Part shown: positions 1 through 8,577 of the stretch, piece by piece
Layout of the letters: each line of letters starts with the position of its first letter
Numbering within the stretch: the first letter of the stretch is position 1
Source of the DNA: Nocardiopsis trehalosi NBRC 14201
Lineage (GTDB): Bacteria > Actinomycetota > Actinomycetes > Streptosporangiales > Streptosporangiaceae
Assembly (NCBI RefSeq): GCF_001552555.1
Contig: NZ_BCRK01000031.1
Coordinates: forward strand, 1-42,201
Length of the DNA: 42,201 nucleotides
Reading direction: 5' to 3'
The notes under the pieces: model-generated
The model's input: only the letters and a program-made list of their open reading frames with translations
Told to the model about the DNA's origin: nothing
Databases searched by the model: none
Made by a program: the position numbers and the translations under genes

Positions 1-72
1 CCGCCCCGGCGCCCGAGGCGGGCCCGCCCGTCGCCGCCGCACCGCGCGGACCGGACGCCCCGGGGCCGCGGC

Positions 73-1248
73 TCAGGTGGCGGGCGCCAGGTCGGCGGTG
101 ACCGCCACCTCCGGCACGGCGGTGTTGGTGACGACCTCCAGGGCGTGGCCGTCGCGGGTGGGGTGCCACTGGCCGCCCGCCAACGGGACCCGGGCGATGC
201 CCGGGGCGGGGCCGCGGGTGAAGTCGAGCGTGCCCGCCATGGTCGCCAGGCGGGTCCGGCTCAGCGCCGCGGCGACCGACGCCCGGTCGCCGGGGTCCTC
301 GGCCGACGCCAGCGCGTGGTGGGCGACCTCCACCAGGGCGCAGGCCAGGCCCAGCGGCTGCAGCCAGGGCGTGCCGGTGGCCGCCTCGTAGGCGGTGGCG
401 AGCTCGGCGGCGGTCGTGCCGTCCAGGGAGGACCGGAAGGGGTGGCGCGGCGTCCAGTACACCAGGGTGGCCACCCGGGCCCGGCTCAGCTCGGCCCCCG
501 CGTGGGTGTGCGGGTAGGCCAGCCACCGCGAGCACGTCAGCAGCCGCGGCCGCAGCCCGGCGGCGCGCGCCTGCGCGATGAACAGGGCGAGGTCGTCGGC
601 CGTCGCCGCGCTGGTGACCACGTCGGCCCCGCCGCGCAGGATGCGGTCGACGTGGGCGCTCAGGTCGGTGGCGGGTTCGGCGTAGCCGCCCGGATCGACC
701 AGGGTGTGGCCCCGCTCCCGGGCGGTCGGCGCGAACACCTCGCGCAGCAGCCGGCCCTGGAGGTCGTCGTTCCACAGGCAGCCGACGGTCCGGCCCGGGC
801 CCAGCAGGCCCCACATCTCGGCGAACACCTCGGCGATGTCGTCGAGCCCCCACGCGAAGTGGTGGCTCCACGGGAACGGGCCGTCGGCCGCCGCGGCCCG
901 CCCGCGCGCGAACGCCTGCCAGGGGAACGTGGTCGACAGGCACGGCACCCGCAGCTCCTCGCAGGTGCCGACCACGGCGGGCAGCACCCGGGTGCCGGCC
1001 ATGGCGACCACGATGTCGGCGCCGTCCTCGGCCACCAGCCCGCGCACCGCCTCGCGGGCGTGGGCGGGGTCGGAGCGGCTGTCGCGCACGGCGAAGCGCA
1101 GCGGGCGGAGCCGGCCGTCGGCGCCGCGCACGGACGCCTGCCCCGCGGCGGACCGGTCGATCACGAACGCCAGCGGGTCGCCCAACCGGGACAGCCGCCC
1201 GGTCCGCGGGACCACGGCGCCGATGCACAGGGGGGTCGGGCCCATCAT
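73..1248 (-). CDS. ABC-type solute-binding protein of the Leu/Ile/Val (type 1 periplasmic) fold
   Basis: About 391 residues. The sequence opens with a G-A-V-V-P-x-T-G-R-L-S strand like the first beta strand of branched-chain amino-acid/urea/amide binding proteins (LivJ/UrtA/AmiC group). It continues with a typical alternation of Rossmann-like segments such as AEDGADIVVAMAGTRVLPAV and GGADVVTSAATADDLALFI. I start it at the first of two tandem ATGs (1248, 1245), where family similarity begins; the open frame extends further upstream without similarity. There is no n-region, hydrophobic core or lipobox, so it looks cytoplasmic or sensory (AmiC-like) rather than a secreted transport component, and no permease or ATPase genes sit beside it. 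The upstream region carries a GGTGACG direct repeat near 1334-1353. Fold assignment is fairly secure; ligand unknown. Confidence 0.78.
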   Translation of the reverse strand: MMGPTPLCIGAVVPRTGRLSRLGDPLAFVIDRSAAGQASVRGADGRLRPLRFAVRDSRSDPAHAREAVRGLVAEDGADIVVAMAGTRVLPAVVGTCEELRVPCLSTTFPWQAFARGRAAAADGPFPWSHHFAWGLDDIAEVFAEMWGLLGPGRTVGCLWNDDLQGRLLREVFAPTARERGHTLVDPGGYAEPATDLSAHVDRILRGGADVVTSAATADDLALFIAQARAAGLRPRLLTCSRWLAYPHTHAGAELSRARVATLVYWTPRHPFRSSLDGTTAAELATAYEAATGTPWLQPLGLACALVEVAHHALASAEDPGDRASVAAALSRTRLATMAGTLDFTRGPAPGIARVPLAGGQWHPTRDGHALEVVTNTAVPEVAVTADLAPAT

Positions 1249-1401
1249 CACCTCGTTGTTCGGGGGGCGGCGCGGCCCGGGACGGGCCGCGCGCGGTCGG
1301 CTGCGGCCCGCCGCGCGGACGCCCCGAAACCCCTTCGGTGACGCTCGGTGACGGGCCGCAGCAGATCGTAGCAGCGCCGCTTCGGGCGCGTCCCCGGAAC
1401 G

Positions 1402-1442
1402 CCGGTGCCCGCCCACCCCCCCGGGGGGTGGGCGGGCACCGG
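1402..1442 (-). terminator. Very long perfect hairpin, probable terminator of the permease gene
   Basis: Bases 1402-1421 are perfectly complementary to 1423-1442, a 20-bp inverted repeat with essentially no loop. It starts 9 bp past the stop of the minus-strand permease. There is no T-run, as usual for high-GC actinomycete terminators. Confidence 0.75.
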
Positions 1443-1450
1443 TGGCGGGC

Positions 1451-2878
1451 TCAGTCGCGGCCGAGGTCCAGGGGGCGGTCGCTGACCGGGGTGCGGCCCA
1501 CCCGGCGGCGCACCTCGTAGGCGGCCAGGACCACGGCCACCGCGGCCAGCGTCGCCAGCAGGGGGCCCCGCTGGTCGGGCAGGAACGCCATCGCCACCGG
1601 CACCGCGACCAGGCCCGCCAGCGTCGCCCAGCTCAGGTAGGGGAACCCCCACATGCGGAAGGTCAGGCGCTCAGGGGCCTCCCGGCGCAGCCGCCGCCCC
1701 AGCACCAGCTGGGACACCACGATCGTCAGGAACAGCACCAGCAGGATCGCCCCGATGGAGGCGACCAGGAACGCGAACACCGTGGTCGGCCACAGGTAGT
1801 TGCCCACCACCGACGCGTAGCCCACCACCGTGCCCAGCAGGATGGCGCGGGCCGGCACGCCGCGCCGGCTCACCCGCGCCAGCGCCGCCGGGGCGTCGCC
1901 CTGCCGGGTCAGCACGTGCAGCATCCGCGAGGAGGTGTACATGGCGGCGTTGAGGACGCTGAGCACCGCGACGAACACCACCACCTGCATGATGAGCGGC
2001 GCCGCCGGCACCCCCACGGTCTCCATGACCGACACGAACGGGCTCTCCAGCAGTTCGGCGGTGTCCCACGGCAGCACCGCCACGACCACCAGGATCGAGG
2101 CGACGTAGAACAGGGCGATGCGCCACAGCACGTTCGTCGTCGCGCGGGCGACGCCCCGCTCGGGCTCGTCGGTCTCCCCGGCGGCGATGGTCACGATCTC
2201 CACCCCGCCGAAGGAGAACAGCACCACGACGGTCGCGGCGAACACCGCCGTCCACCCGTTGGGGGCGAACCCGCCGTGCTGCCACAGGTTGGCCACGGTC
2301 GGCCCGTCGGCGCCCGGCCACAGGCCCAGGGCGAACAGCCCGCCCAGCACCAGGAACGCCACGATGGTGGCGACCTTGATGAGGGAGAACAGGGTCTCGG
2401 TCTCGCCGAAGGCGCGCACCGACACCAGGTTGGCGGCGGTCATGGCCACCAGGAGCAGCAGCGACAGCAGCCAGCCCGGGGCCGGCACCCACGCCGCGAG
2501 GATCGCCGCGCCGGCCACCGCCTCGGCCGCCACGAGCACGGCGTACATCCACCAGTAGAGCCACCCGATGGCGAACCCCGCGCGGGGGCCCAGCGCGATG
2601 CGCGCGTAGTCGGAGAACGAACCCGCGGCGGGTTGCGCCACCACCATCTCGCCCAGGGCGCGCAGGGTGAGCAGCACCAGGACGCCGGCGATGGCGTAGG
2701 AGACGAGGGCGGCGGGCCCGGCGGCGTGGATGACGGCGCCGGAGCCGATGAACAGCCCGGCGCCGACCGAACCGCCGATGGCGATCATGGCCATGTGGCG
2801 GCGGCGCAGGCCGGGCGCCAGTCGGGGAGTGGGGGTGGCCGCCTCGGTGGGCGGGGTGTCGTGCGAGGTCACGCCCAT
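1451..2878 (-). CDS. Amino acid permease, APC superfamily (AAT/GabP-like)
   Basis: 475 residues, usual size for the amino acid transporter (AAT) family of APC permeases. After a short cytoplasmic head ending LRRRHMAMIAIGGSVGAGLF, the first membrane segment carries the family signature G-x-x-I/V-G-A-G-L-F-I-G. About 12 hydrophobic segments follow, with the GEMVVAQPAAGSFSDYA segment typical of proton-coupled amino-acid importers such as GabP, CycA and AnsP. It should sit in the plasma membrane and import an amino acid or GABA with protons; the substrate cannot be told. It is monocistronic in appearance, with a strong hairpin after its stop and a 320-bp divergent region separating it from the HIT gene. 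Confidence 0.9.
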   Translation of the reverse strand: MGVTSHDTPPTEAATPTPRLAPGLRRRHMAMIAIGGSVGAGLFIGSGAVIHAAGPAALVSYAIAGVLVLLTLRALGEMVVAQPAAGSFSDYARIALGPRAGFAIGWLYWWMYAVLVAAEAVAGAAILAAWVPAPGWLLSLLLLVAMTAANLVSVRAFGETETLFSLIKVATIVAFLVLGGLFALGLWPGADGPTVANLWQHGGFAPNGWTAVFAATVVVLFSFGGVEIVTIAAGETDEPERGVARATTNVLWRIALFYVASILVVVAVLPWDTAELLESPFVSVMETVGVPAAPLIMQVVVFVAVLSVLNAAMYTSSRMLHVLTRQGDAPAALARVSRRGVPARAILLGTVVGYASVVGNYLWPTTVFAFLVASIGAILLVLFLTIVVSQLVLGRRLRREAPERLTFRMWGFPYLSWATLAGLVAVPVAMAFLPDQRGPLLATLAAVAVVLAAYEVRRRVGRTPVSDRPLDLGRD

Positions 2879-3073
2879 CGAGCCTAGACGGTGGGGGCGG
2901 CGGTCCCGCCCGCGGCCCCCGCGCCGGGGGAGAACGTGAGCGACGCCACCGCTCCGCTGCGGAGGGGGAGGGGTGGCGTGCGCGGTCCCGGCCGGGCGGG
3001 TGGGGGAGGGACCGTACGGCGATGCGCGGACCGGCGGCGGGGCGGTGCGGGGGCGCTCCGCCGCCGGTCCGCA

Positions 3074-3111
3074 TGCAATCCCGGTCGAGGAAATCTACGC
3101 CGTCAAGGTGG
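3074..3111. repeat. Copy A of a two-block intergenic element (also at 16488-16524)
   Basis: Block 1 TGCAATCCCG (3074-3083) and block 2 (22 bp, 3090-3111, beginning GAAATCTACG and ending CAAGGTGG) are identical to blocks at 16488-16497 and 16503-16524. The linkers differ in sequence and by one base in length. The one-base difference breaks any shared reading frame, so conservation is at DNA or RNA level. This copy lies in the divergent permease/HIT gap and is followed by ATTGCA (3122-3127), complementary to TGCAAT at its start. Confidence 0.7.
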
Positions 3112-3201
3112 CCGTTCCAGAATTGCAATGATGGATCACCCGCTAACGTGGCCCCGCGCCGACACCCGTCCCAACACAACCCGACGACGGCGGGGGGCCG
3201 C

Positions 3202-3681
3202 ATGCACGCCGCACCGGACTGGACGCACGACCGCGTGGCCGCCGCCCGCGCCGGGACCAACCCCACCGTGCTCGCCCGGCTGAGCACGGGATGGGCGGTC
3301 ATCGGCGACACCCAGCACCTGCCGGGCTACTGCGTCCTGCTCCACGACGGCGGCGCCGAGCAGCTCCTCGACCTGCCGCGCGCCGAACAGGTGGCGTTCC
3401 TGGCGGACCTGGCGCTGCTGGGCGCGGCGGTGGCCGGGGTGTGCCGGCGCCGCGACCCGGCGTTCGCCCGGATCAACCTGGAGGTCCTCGGCAACGCGCT
3501 GCCGCGCCCGCACGGCCACGTGCACGCCCGCTACGCCTGGGAGCCGGAGGAGCGTCGGCGCGGGCCGGTGTGGCTCTACGGCGGTGAGCGCGGCGCCGCC
3601 GCCCACCGCCTCGGGCCGCGCCACGACGGGCTGCGCGCCGACCTTGCCGCCGCCCTGCGCGGCGCCGCGCGCCCCGGCTGA
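3202..3681 (+). CDS. HIT-family hydrolase (diadenosine tetraphosphate hydrolase-like)
   Basis: 159 residues from the ATG at 3202; the longer open frame upstream lacks similarity and would run through the repeat element. The histidine triad is visible as P-H-G-H-V-H-A-R (His104, His106, His108), preceded by the INLEVLGNALP strand and followed by YAWEPEERRRGPVWLY, a tail seen in actinobacterial HIT proteins annotated as Ap4A hydrolases. HIT enzymes cleave nucleotidyl phosphate or phosphoramidate bonds via a nucleotidyl-histidine intermediate in the cytoplasm. The substrate here is inferred only. It is divergent from the permease and convergent with the next small gene. Confidence 0.86.
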   Translation: MHAAPDWTHDRVAAARAGTNPTVLARLSTGWAVIGDTQHLPGYCVLLHDGGAEQLLDLPRAEQVAFLADLALLGAAVAGVCRRRDPAFARINLEVLGNALPRPHGHVHARYAWEPEERRRGPVWLYGGERGAAAHRLGPRHDGLRADLAAALRGAARPG

Positions 3682-3708
3682 GGCGCGTTCGGGTCGGCGG
3701 GGCAGGGG

Positions 3709-3960
3709 TCAGGGCGCGGGCGGGCGCAGCGCGTGGGTGCGCGGCGGGTACAGCGCCGCCCGGGCCTCGTCCTCCGACAGCAGCCCGCCCAGGACCGCCG
3801 CCTTCAGCTCCTCGCGGGCCAGCAGGTAGTGCCGGCGGGGGCGGCCGGGCGGCAGGGGCAGCCGCTCCTCGCGCCACAAGGGCTTCAGCGCCAGGTAGGC
3901 CTGGGCGTCGGTCACCTCACCGTTCTCCAGTGCCGCCATGAGTTCCGCGCGCGCGTCCAT
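3709..3960 (-). CDS. Small hypothetical protein, 83 aa
   Basis: Not recognised. The start at 3960 is chosen because the minus strand has a good ribosome-binding site, GAGGAGGGG, about eight bases before ATG. The protein begins MDARAELMAALENGEVTDAQ and has two short helical repeats of similar design (ENGEVTDAQAYLAL and LGGLLSEDEARAAL) around a basic centre PPGRPRRHYLLAREELKAA, then a Pro/Arg tail. The repeated acidic loop-helix pattern could be a small protein-binding or nucleic-acid-binding module, but this is a guess. Codon third positions are strongly G/C, which supports it being real. Confidence 0.6.
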   Translation of the reverse strand: MDARAELMAALENGEVTDAQAYLALKPLWREERLPLPPGRPRRHYLLAREELKAAVLGGLLSEDEARAALYPPRTHALRPPAP

Positions 3961-4267
3961 GTCCGTGTCCCCTCCTCGGCGGGTGCGGGTGCCGGGGCCC
4001 CGCCCGCCCGGGTGGGGCGGCGCACGGGCCGCGGGCACCGGACCGCTCCCGGCCGCCCCGGGTCGGGGGCGCGACGTCCGGGGGGCGGTCGCCGGTTCGA
4101 ACGTAGCGCCCCGATGTCGCTGAGCGGGGCGTATTCACCGATTCGGTGCCGGGCCGTGCCGCCCCCGACATCCCCCGGCCCCCGGCCCGCCGCCGCCGGG
4201 CGGCCGGGCGGTGCCACGGGAGCGGTGGACCGGGGGGACGCGTTCGCGGCGCCGTGCCGGCCGCTGT
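3961..4267. other. Intergenic region between the small gene and the MFS gene
   Basis: About 307 bp with no convincing gene. It holds the ribosome-binding site of the 83-aa gene and an interrupted inverted repeat GCGCCCCG/CGGGGCG near 4107-4129, either a regulatory site for the small gene or a terminator remnant. A T-loop-like GGTTCGAA at about 4093 is not part of a tRNA. Confidence 0.5.
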
Positions 4268-5452
4268 CTAGGGCCGGGCGGCCTTCCGCCGGGTGGCGCC
4301 CGCTGTGAGGAAGGCCAGCAGCAGGGCCGCGCAGACGACCAGGATCGCCTGCCGGCTGCCGTAGACGCCGCCGAGCAGCCCCAGCACGGGCGGGCCGCCC
4401 AGGAAGGCGGCGTAGCCCAGCGAACTGCTGACCGACACCCGCGCGGCGGCTCGGGCGGGGTCGTCGGCGGCCGCCGCGATGCCGACGGGGAACCCCATGG
4501 CGGCGCCCAACCCCCACAGCAGCGCTCCGGCGAGGGCCCAGGCGACCGTGCCGCCGAAGGCGACGACGAGGACGCCGCACAGGGCGAGCCCGACGGAGGC
4601 GCGCAGGACGGCGGCGCGGCCGAAGCGGGTGACGAGCACGCCCCCGGTGAGGCGCCCGGCCGTCATCGCGGCGACGAAGGCGGCGAACGCCAGGGCGCCC
4701 GTGTGCTCGGCGGCGCCGTAGCCGTCGACCAGCACGTACGCCATCCATTCGTTGGCCGTTCCCTCGGTGAAGGCGAAGCCGAGGACGCAGGCGCCGATGA
4801 GGAGGGTGCGCGGTTCACGCCAGGAGGCCAGCAGGACGGCTCCCGGGGTGCGGGTGTCGCCGTCGGCGTCGGGTGCCTCGGGGTCGTCGGCGGCGGCCCG
4901 GCCGAGCAGGGAGGCCATCACGGCCAGGAGGCCGACCATGACCAGGTTCTGGACGGTCAGCGGGATCGACGCGCCCGCCAGGAGGGCGCCGAGGAGGGCG
5001 CCGACCACGGTGCCCAGGCTGAGGGTGGCGTGCAGGCGCGGGAGCAGGTCGTCGCTGCCCATGAGGTGGGCGATGCGGGAGCCGACGACGTTCATGCTGA
5101 CCTCCCACAGCCCCATGCCCAGCCCGATGAGGAAGAGGGCGGTGGCGGAGACGGGCCAGGAGGCGGTCCCCAGGCCGGTGGCGAGCAGCAGCAGGCCCGC
5201 CGCGGCGAGGGAGACGCCGGCGGTGACGCCCCGGCTCCCGCCGAGGCGCTGGACCAGCAGGCCGGCGGCGGGGAGTCCGGACACGGCGCCGGCGGAGAGC
5301 CATAGCAGGAGCATGCCGAGTTCGGCGGTGGACAGGTCGAGTTCGGCGCCCAGGGCCGGTACGCGGCTGACGAGGGCCGCGTACATCACTCCGTTGGCCG
5401 CGAAGGCGATATGGACGGTGGTGGTGCTGCCGGTTATCGTCGTGCCGGGCAT
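4268..5452 (-). CDS. MFS transporter, YbjJ/FucP-like
   Basis: 394 residues with about 12 hydrophobic segments in two six-segment halves. The opening VHIAFAANGVMYAALVSRVP followed by ELDLSTAELGMLLLWLSAGA resembles the YbjJ branch of the major facilitator superfamily (N-terminal segment, then R-x-P-A-L, then a D/E-L-x-L-S-x-x-x-L-G turn). The gene starts 9 bp after the aminotransferase stop on the same strand, so the two are probably co-transcribed, and the carrier may move the product or substrate of that enzyme. Direction of transport and substrate are unknown. Confidence 0.88.
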   Translation of the reverse strand: MPGTTITGSTTTVHIAFAANGVMYAALVSRVPALGAELDLSTAELGMLLLWLSAGAVSGLPAAGLLVQRLGGSRGVTAGVSLAAAGLLLLATGLGTASWPVSATALFLIGLGMGLWEVSMNVVGSRIAHLMGSDDLLPRLHATLSLGTVVGALLGALLAGASIPLTVQNLVMVGLLAVMASLLGRAAADDPEAPDADGDTRTPGAVLLASWREPRTLLIGACVLGFAFTEGTANEWMAYVLVDGYGAAEHTGALAFAAFVAAMTAGRLTGGVLVTRFGRAAVLRASVGLALCGVLVVAFGGTVAWALAGALLWGLGAAMGFPVGIAAAADDPARAAARVSVSSSLGYAAFLGGPPVLGLLGGVYGSRQAILVVCAALLLAFLTAGATRRKAARP

Positions 5453-5461
5453 CGCGGCCTT

Positions 5462-6805
5462 TCAGGTATGGGCGCGATGGCGCCGGTTGATGGGGTTGGT
5501 GTATTTCCGCCGTTCCCCGGCGCGTTCGGCCGCCCCCCGCACTTCGTGGGCGTGGCGGCGCACGCGGAGCAGGATCTCCCGCATCCAGTCGGCGAAATCC
5601 GGGTGCCGCATGTACTTGTTGTGGACGAACACCGCCCTTTCATGCACCCTGCGGGCGCCGTCGTAGGAAAGGCCGCGGTCGGCGACGACCGGGGCCCACG
5701 CGGGGTCCATGTGGGTGGGGGCGTATCCGGCTTCGGCCCAGATGCCTTCGGCGATGAGGGCGACCCGCAGGTCCTCCGGCGATATGCCGACCTCCTCCTC
5801 CATGGAATCCAGGCATTCCATGAAAAGGCAGAAGAAGGGCGGGTATTCGGCGTCGGTCGGCGGCACCCACAGCCAGGGCGTGGGCGATACGTCGTCGCCC
5901 GCGCTCACCGCTTCGGTGATGATCCGCCGGTTCTCGCGGACGATGAGGCGGTCGTGCAGGGCCCGCAGCCATTGCACGAGCATCAGTGCGGCCGGTTGCT
6001 CCCCCATGCGCTGGTTGCCGGCCGCGAGGGGGTCGGCGTCGCGGTGGGGGATGGGGTCGTAGCGCGTCGGCCAGAGGCCGCAGTCGGAGTCGGCGCGGGC
6101 GACGGCGGCGGTCTCGGCGTCGGCGCAGGTGAGGGCGCCGCCCTCGCAGGAGGGGGTGGCCTTGCCCTCGCCCTGGGCGGACAGGGACGCGGTGGGTGCC
6201 TTCGCGCCGTCGTATCGGGCGGCGCCGCCGAGTGCGTTGTCGTGGTGGACCATGACGTCGTACTGGTCGGCGAGGGCGCAGATCCGGTCCAGTGCGCCGA
6301 AGTTGCCGTACATGGTGGCGGGCATCACCCCGAGTACGCGGTCGGCGTTGGCGTGGAGGTAGGCGGCGACGACGTCGGCGTCCATGGTGCCGTCTCTGCG
6401 GCAGTCGACGGGGACGAGGTCGGGTGCCCGGCCGAGCTTGGTGGCGATGCCGTGGAGGACGCCCTGGTTGGCGGAGGCGTGGGTGAGGGTGGGGACCAGG
6501 ACTTCGGAGCGTCCGGTGGCCCACGCGGGGTCGCGGGTGTGCAGCTGCGCGCGGAAGCCGGCGGCGATGCCCAGGGTGCCGTTGGGCTGCCCCACGGCGT
6601 AGGGGTAGCCGGTGCCGTCGGCGACCACTTGTTCGAGGATGGCCCGCCATTTCGCTGGAATGTGGCCGAAGCCGACCCATTGTCCGCTGTCCGTGATCTC
6701 GGCCAGGGCGGCGGACTCGATGGGCCCGGAATAGGGCCATTCAGGTTGGTTCAGTACATCCACTACGGGGGTGCCGCCGAGGACCGCGGGTTTGGGGGTG
6801 GCCAT
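5462..6805 (-). CDS. DegT/DnrJ/EryC1/StrS-type PLP aminotransferase
   Basis: 447 residues, slightly longer than the usual 370-430. It starts with the family-typical A-V-L-G-G-T-P-V and has the cofactor Asp in VMVHHDNALGGAARYDG. The Schiff-base Lys lies in GEGKATPSCEGGAL, where spacing K-x5-E-G-G matches the canonical K-N-L-x-x-G-E-G-G motif although surrounding residues are divergent. The family transaminates keto-sugars or cyclitols in antibiotic and envelope-sugar pathways, using Glu or Gln as donor. The start is supported by GGAAGGA about seven bases upstream. Codon use looks slightly less G/C-biased than the neighbours, which may indicate transfer. Product unknown; no other sugar genes are in the window. 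Confidence 0.84.
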   Translation of the reverse strand: MATPKPAVLGGTPVVDVLNQPEWPYSGPIESAALAEITDSGQWVGFGHIPAKWRAILEQVVADGTGYPYAVGQPNGTLGIAAGFRAQLHTRDPAWATGRSEVLVPTLTHASANQGVLHGIATKLGRAPDLVPVDCRRDGTMDADVVAAYLHANADRVLGVMPATMYGNFGALDRICALADQYDVMVHHDNALGGAARYDGAKAPTASLSAQGEGKATPSCEGGALTCADAETAAVARADSDCGLWPTRYDPIPHRDADPLAAGNQRMGEQPAALMLVQWLRALHDRLIVRENRRIITEAVSAGDDVSPTPWLWVPPTDAEYPPFFCLFMECLDSMEEEVGISPEDLRVALIAEGIWAEAGYAPTHMDPAWAPVVADRGLSYDGARRVHERAVFVHNKYMRHPDFADWMREILLRVRRHAHEVRGAAERAGERRKYTNPINRRHRAHT

Positions 6806-7231
6806 TGGCCGTCCTTCCGTTTCGAGGGGCTGTGTCGAGGGCGCGATCGAATGACGCCAATGGCCCGCCTGCGGCGATCGGCGATGTGCGGTGTCGGCGA
6901 GGGATGGGCGCGTGCGTCCTCACCAGCCATTTTCGACCGATTTTCGGTGGTGTTTCCCGTTCGATGGGAATCCCGTCCGGATCTCCTGGCGGCCGCGTCT
7001 CGCTACGTCATGCCCGGAGTTCACTTTCGGAAACGGCGGACCCGGCAGGAGAATTGGTGAACGGGTGCCCGATCGCCGTGCCCGACGGTTATTCGGCCAC
7101 GTCATCCGCCGCTCATTCCGACCGCCGCGACCTCCGACCCGAGCCCGCCCCGAGGGCGGCGCGGCGACCCCCCGGCGGGCTCCCTCCGGCGGGGGAGGTG
7201 GGGCACCGGGGGCGCGTGCCAGGATCGAGGC
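6806..7231. other. Divergent intergenic region, aminotransferase / histidine kinase
   Basis: About 425 bp with no gene that I can support. It contains a relatively A/T-rich stretch around 6930-7050, including CCGATTTTCGG, which probably holds the aminotransferase promoter. G/C-rich sequence precedes the kinase start. Confidence 0.5.
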
Positions 7232-8500
7232 GTGTCGCCGATCCTTCGTGTGCTGTCCCCGCTGTGGAGCCCCCTCACCTACACCCGCTGGGTGTACCTG
7301 GTACTGGGCGGGGCCGTGGCCCTGCCCTACCTGCTGGCCGGGGCGGTGCTGGCGACCCTCGTCCTCGGCGACGGGGAGGCCGTCTCCCCCGACGCCTCCC
7401 TTCCGCTGACCCTGGTCGCGGCGCCGGTCGCGGTCCTGCTGATCGGCGCCACCGCCTGGGTACCCGGCGCCCGCACCCTGGAGGGCCACCTCACCCGCAC
7501 CCTGCTGGGCGGCCCGATCGCCGGCGAACCGGTGGCCGAGGCCGCCACCGCCCGCTCCCGGGCGCGCACGGGGGTGTGGCTGCTCCTGCACCTGCTGGTG
7601 GGGTTCCTGGCGTGCCTGGCGACCATGGTCGGGCTGACCGAATCGGCGGGCCTGGCCCTGGCCGCGCTCACCGGCGAGGCGTCCTCGTCCACCGGCGGGC
7701 TGCTGCACCTGACGGGCACCGGCGCGCTCGACGTGCCGCGCCGGCTGCTCGCCCCGTTCAACGGGCTCGCCGTCCTGCTGGCCCTGATCGCGTTGATGGG
7801 CCTGTGCGGGGCGGGCCTGGCGCGACTGGCCCCGCTGCTGCTGGGCCCGTCGGCGGCCGAGCGGCTGGCCGCCGCCCAGGACCGCGCCGAGAACCTGGCG
7901 GAGCGCAACCGGCTGGCCCGCGAACTGCACGACTCCATCGGCCACGCGCTGTCGGTGGTGGCGCTGCAGGCGGGCGCGGCCGCCCGGGTCATCGACACCG
8001 ACCCGGCGTTCGCCCGCGCCGCCCTGGAGGCGATCGCCGCGCAGGCGCGCACCGCCACCGGCGAACTCGACCACGTCCTGGGGCTGCTGCGCGAGGAGCG
8101 CAACGGCGCCACCGGGCCCCAGCGCTCCCTGGGCGACCTGGACCACCTGCTCGACGCCACGCGGGCGATCGGCGCCGACCTCGACGCCCGGGTGAGCGGC
8201 GACGTCGCGGCGGTGCCCGGGGTGGTCTCGCGGGAGACCTACCGCATCTGCCAGGAGGGGTTGACCAACGCGCTGCGGCACGGCGGGCGGGTGCCCATCG
8301 CGCTGCGCCTGGACGTGGGCGCGGACCGCCTGGAGGTGGAGATCACCAACCCGAGCGGCCCGGCCCGCCGCCGGGCTTCGGGCGGCCGGGGGCTGCGCGG
8401 GATGCGCGAGCGCGTCCGCCTGCTCGGCGGCACCCTGGACGCCGGCACCGCCGACGGCCGCTGGCGCCTGCACGCCACCATCTCCTGGCCGCCGGCGTGA
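7232..8500 (+). CDS. Sensor histidine kinase, NarL/LiaS class (HisKA_3)
   Basis: 422 residues from a GTG start. The first ~210 residues contain about four to five hydrophobic segments (for example WVYLVLGGAVALPYLLAGAVLA). The dimerisation/phosphoacceptor motif ERNRLARELHDSIGHALSVV follows, with His233 as the phosphorylated residue. An HATPase_c domain comes next, with N-box ICQEGLTNALRHG and a G-box GGRGLRGMRERV. It autophosphorylates in response to an unknown envelope signal and should pass phosphate to the response regulator at 9903. The pair is unusual in being split by a peptide gene and a methyltransferase gene on the same strand. Confidence 0.92.
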   Translation: MSPILRVLSPLWSPLTYTRWVYLVLGGAVALPYLLAGAVLATLVLGDGEAVSPDASLPLTLVAAPVAVLLIGATAWVPGARTLEGHLTRTLLGGPIAGEPVAEAATARSRARTGVWLLLHLLVGFLACLATMVGLTESAGLALAALTGEASSSTGGLLHLTGTGALDVPRRLLAPFNGLAVLLALIALMGLCGAGLARLAPLLLGPSAAERLAAAQDRAENLAERNRLARELHDSIGHALSVVALQAGAAARVIDTDPAFARAALEAIAAQARTATGELDHVLGLLREERNGATGPQRSLGDLDHLLDATRAIGADLDARVSGDVAAVPGVVSRETYRICQEGLTNALRHGGRVPIALRLDVGADRLEVEITNPSGPARRRASGGRGLRGMRERVRLLGGTLDAGTADGRWRLHATISWPPA

Positions 8501-8577
8501 GCCCGCGATCCCACGATCGGGGATCTCCCGGGGCGTTCCGCCATTCCGCAACCGCGCCCCGGACAGAGGAGACCAGA

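Noticed and set aside
3111-3150. Copy-A repeat as a promoter for the HIT gene or permease
   Set aside because: The second copy lies between convergent gene ends where a promoter would serve no neighbour, so a shared promoter role is unlikely.
4080-4130. tRNA-like T-loop GGTTCGAA
   Set aside because: No acceptor, D or anticodon stems can be built around it.
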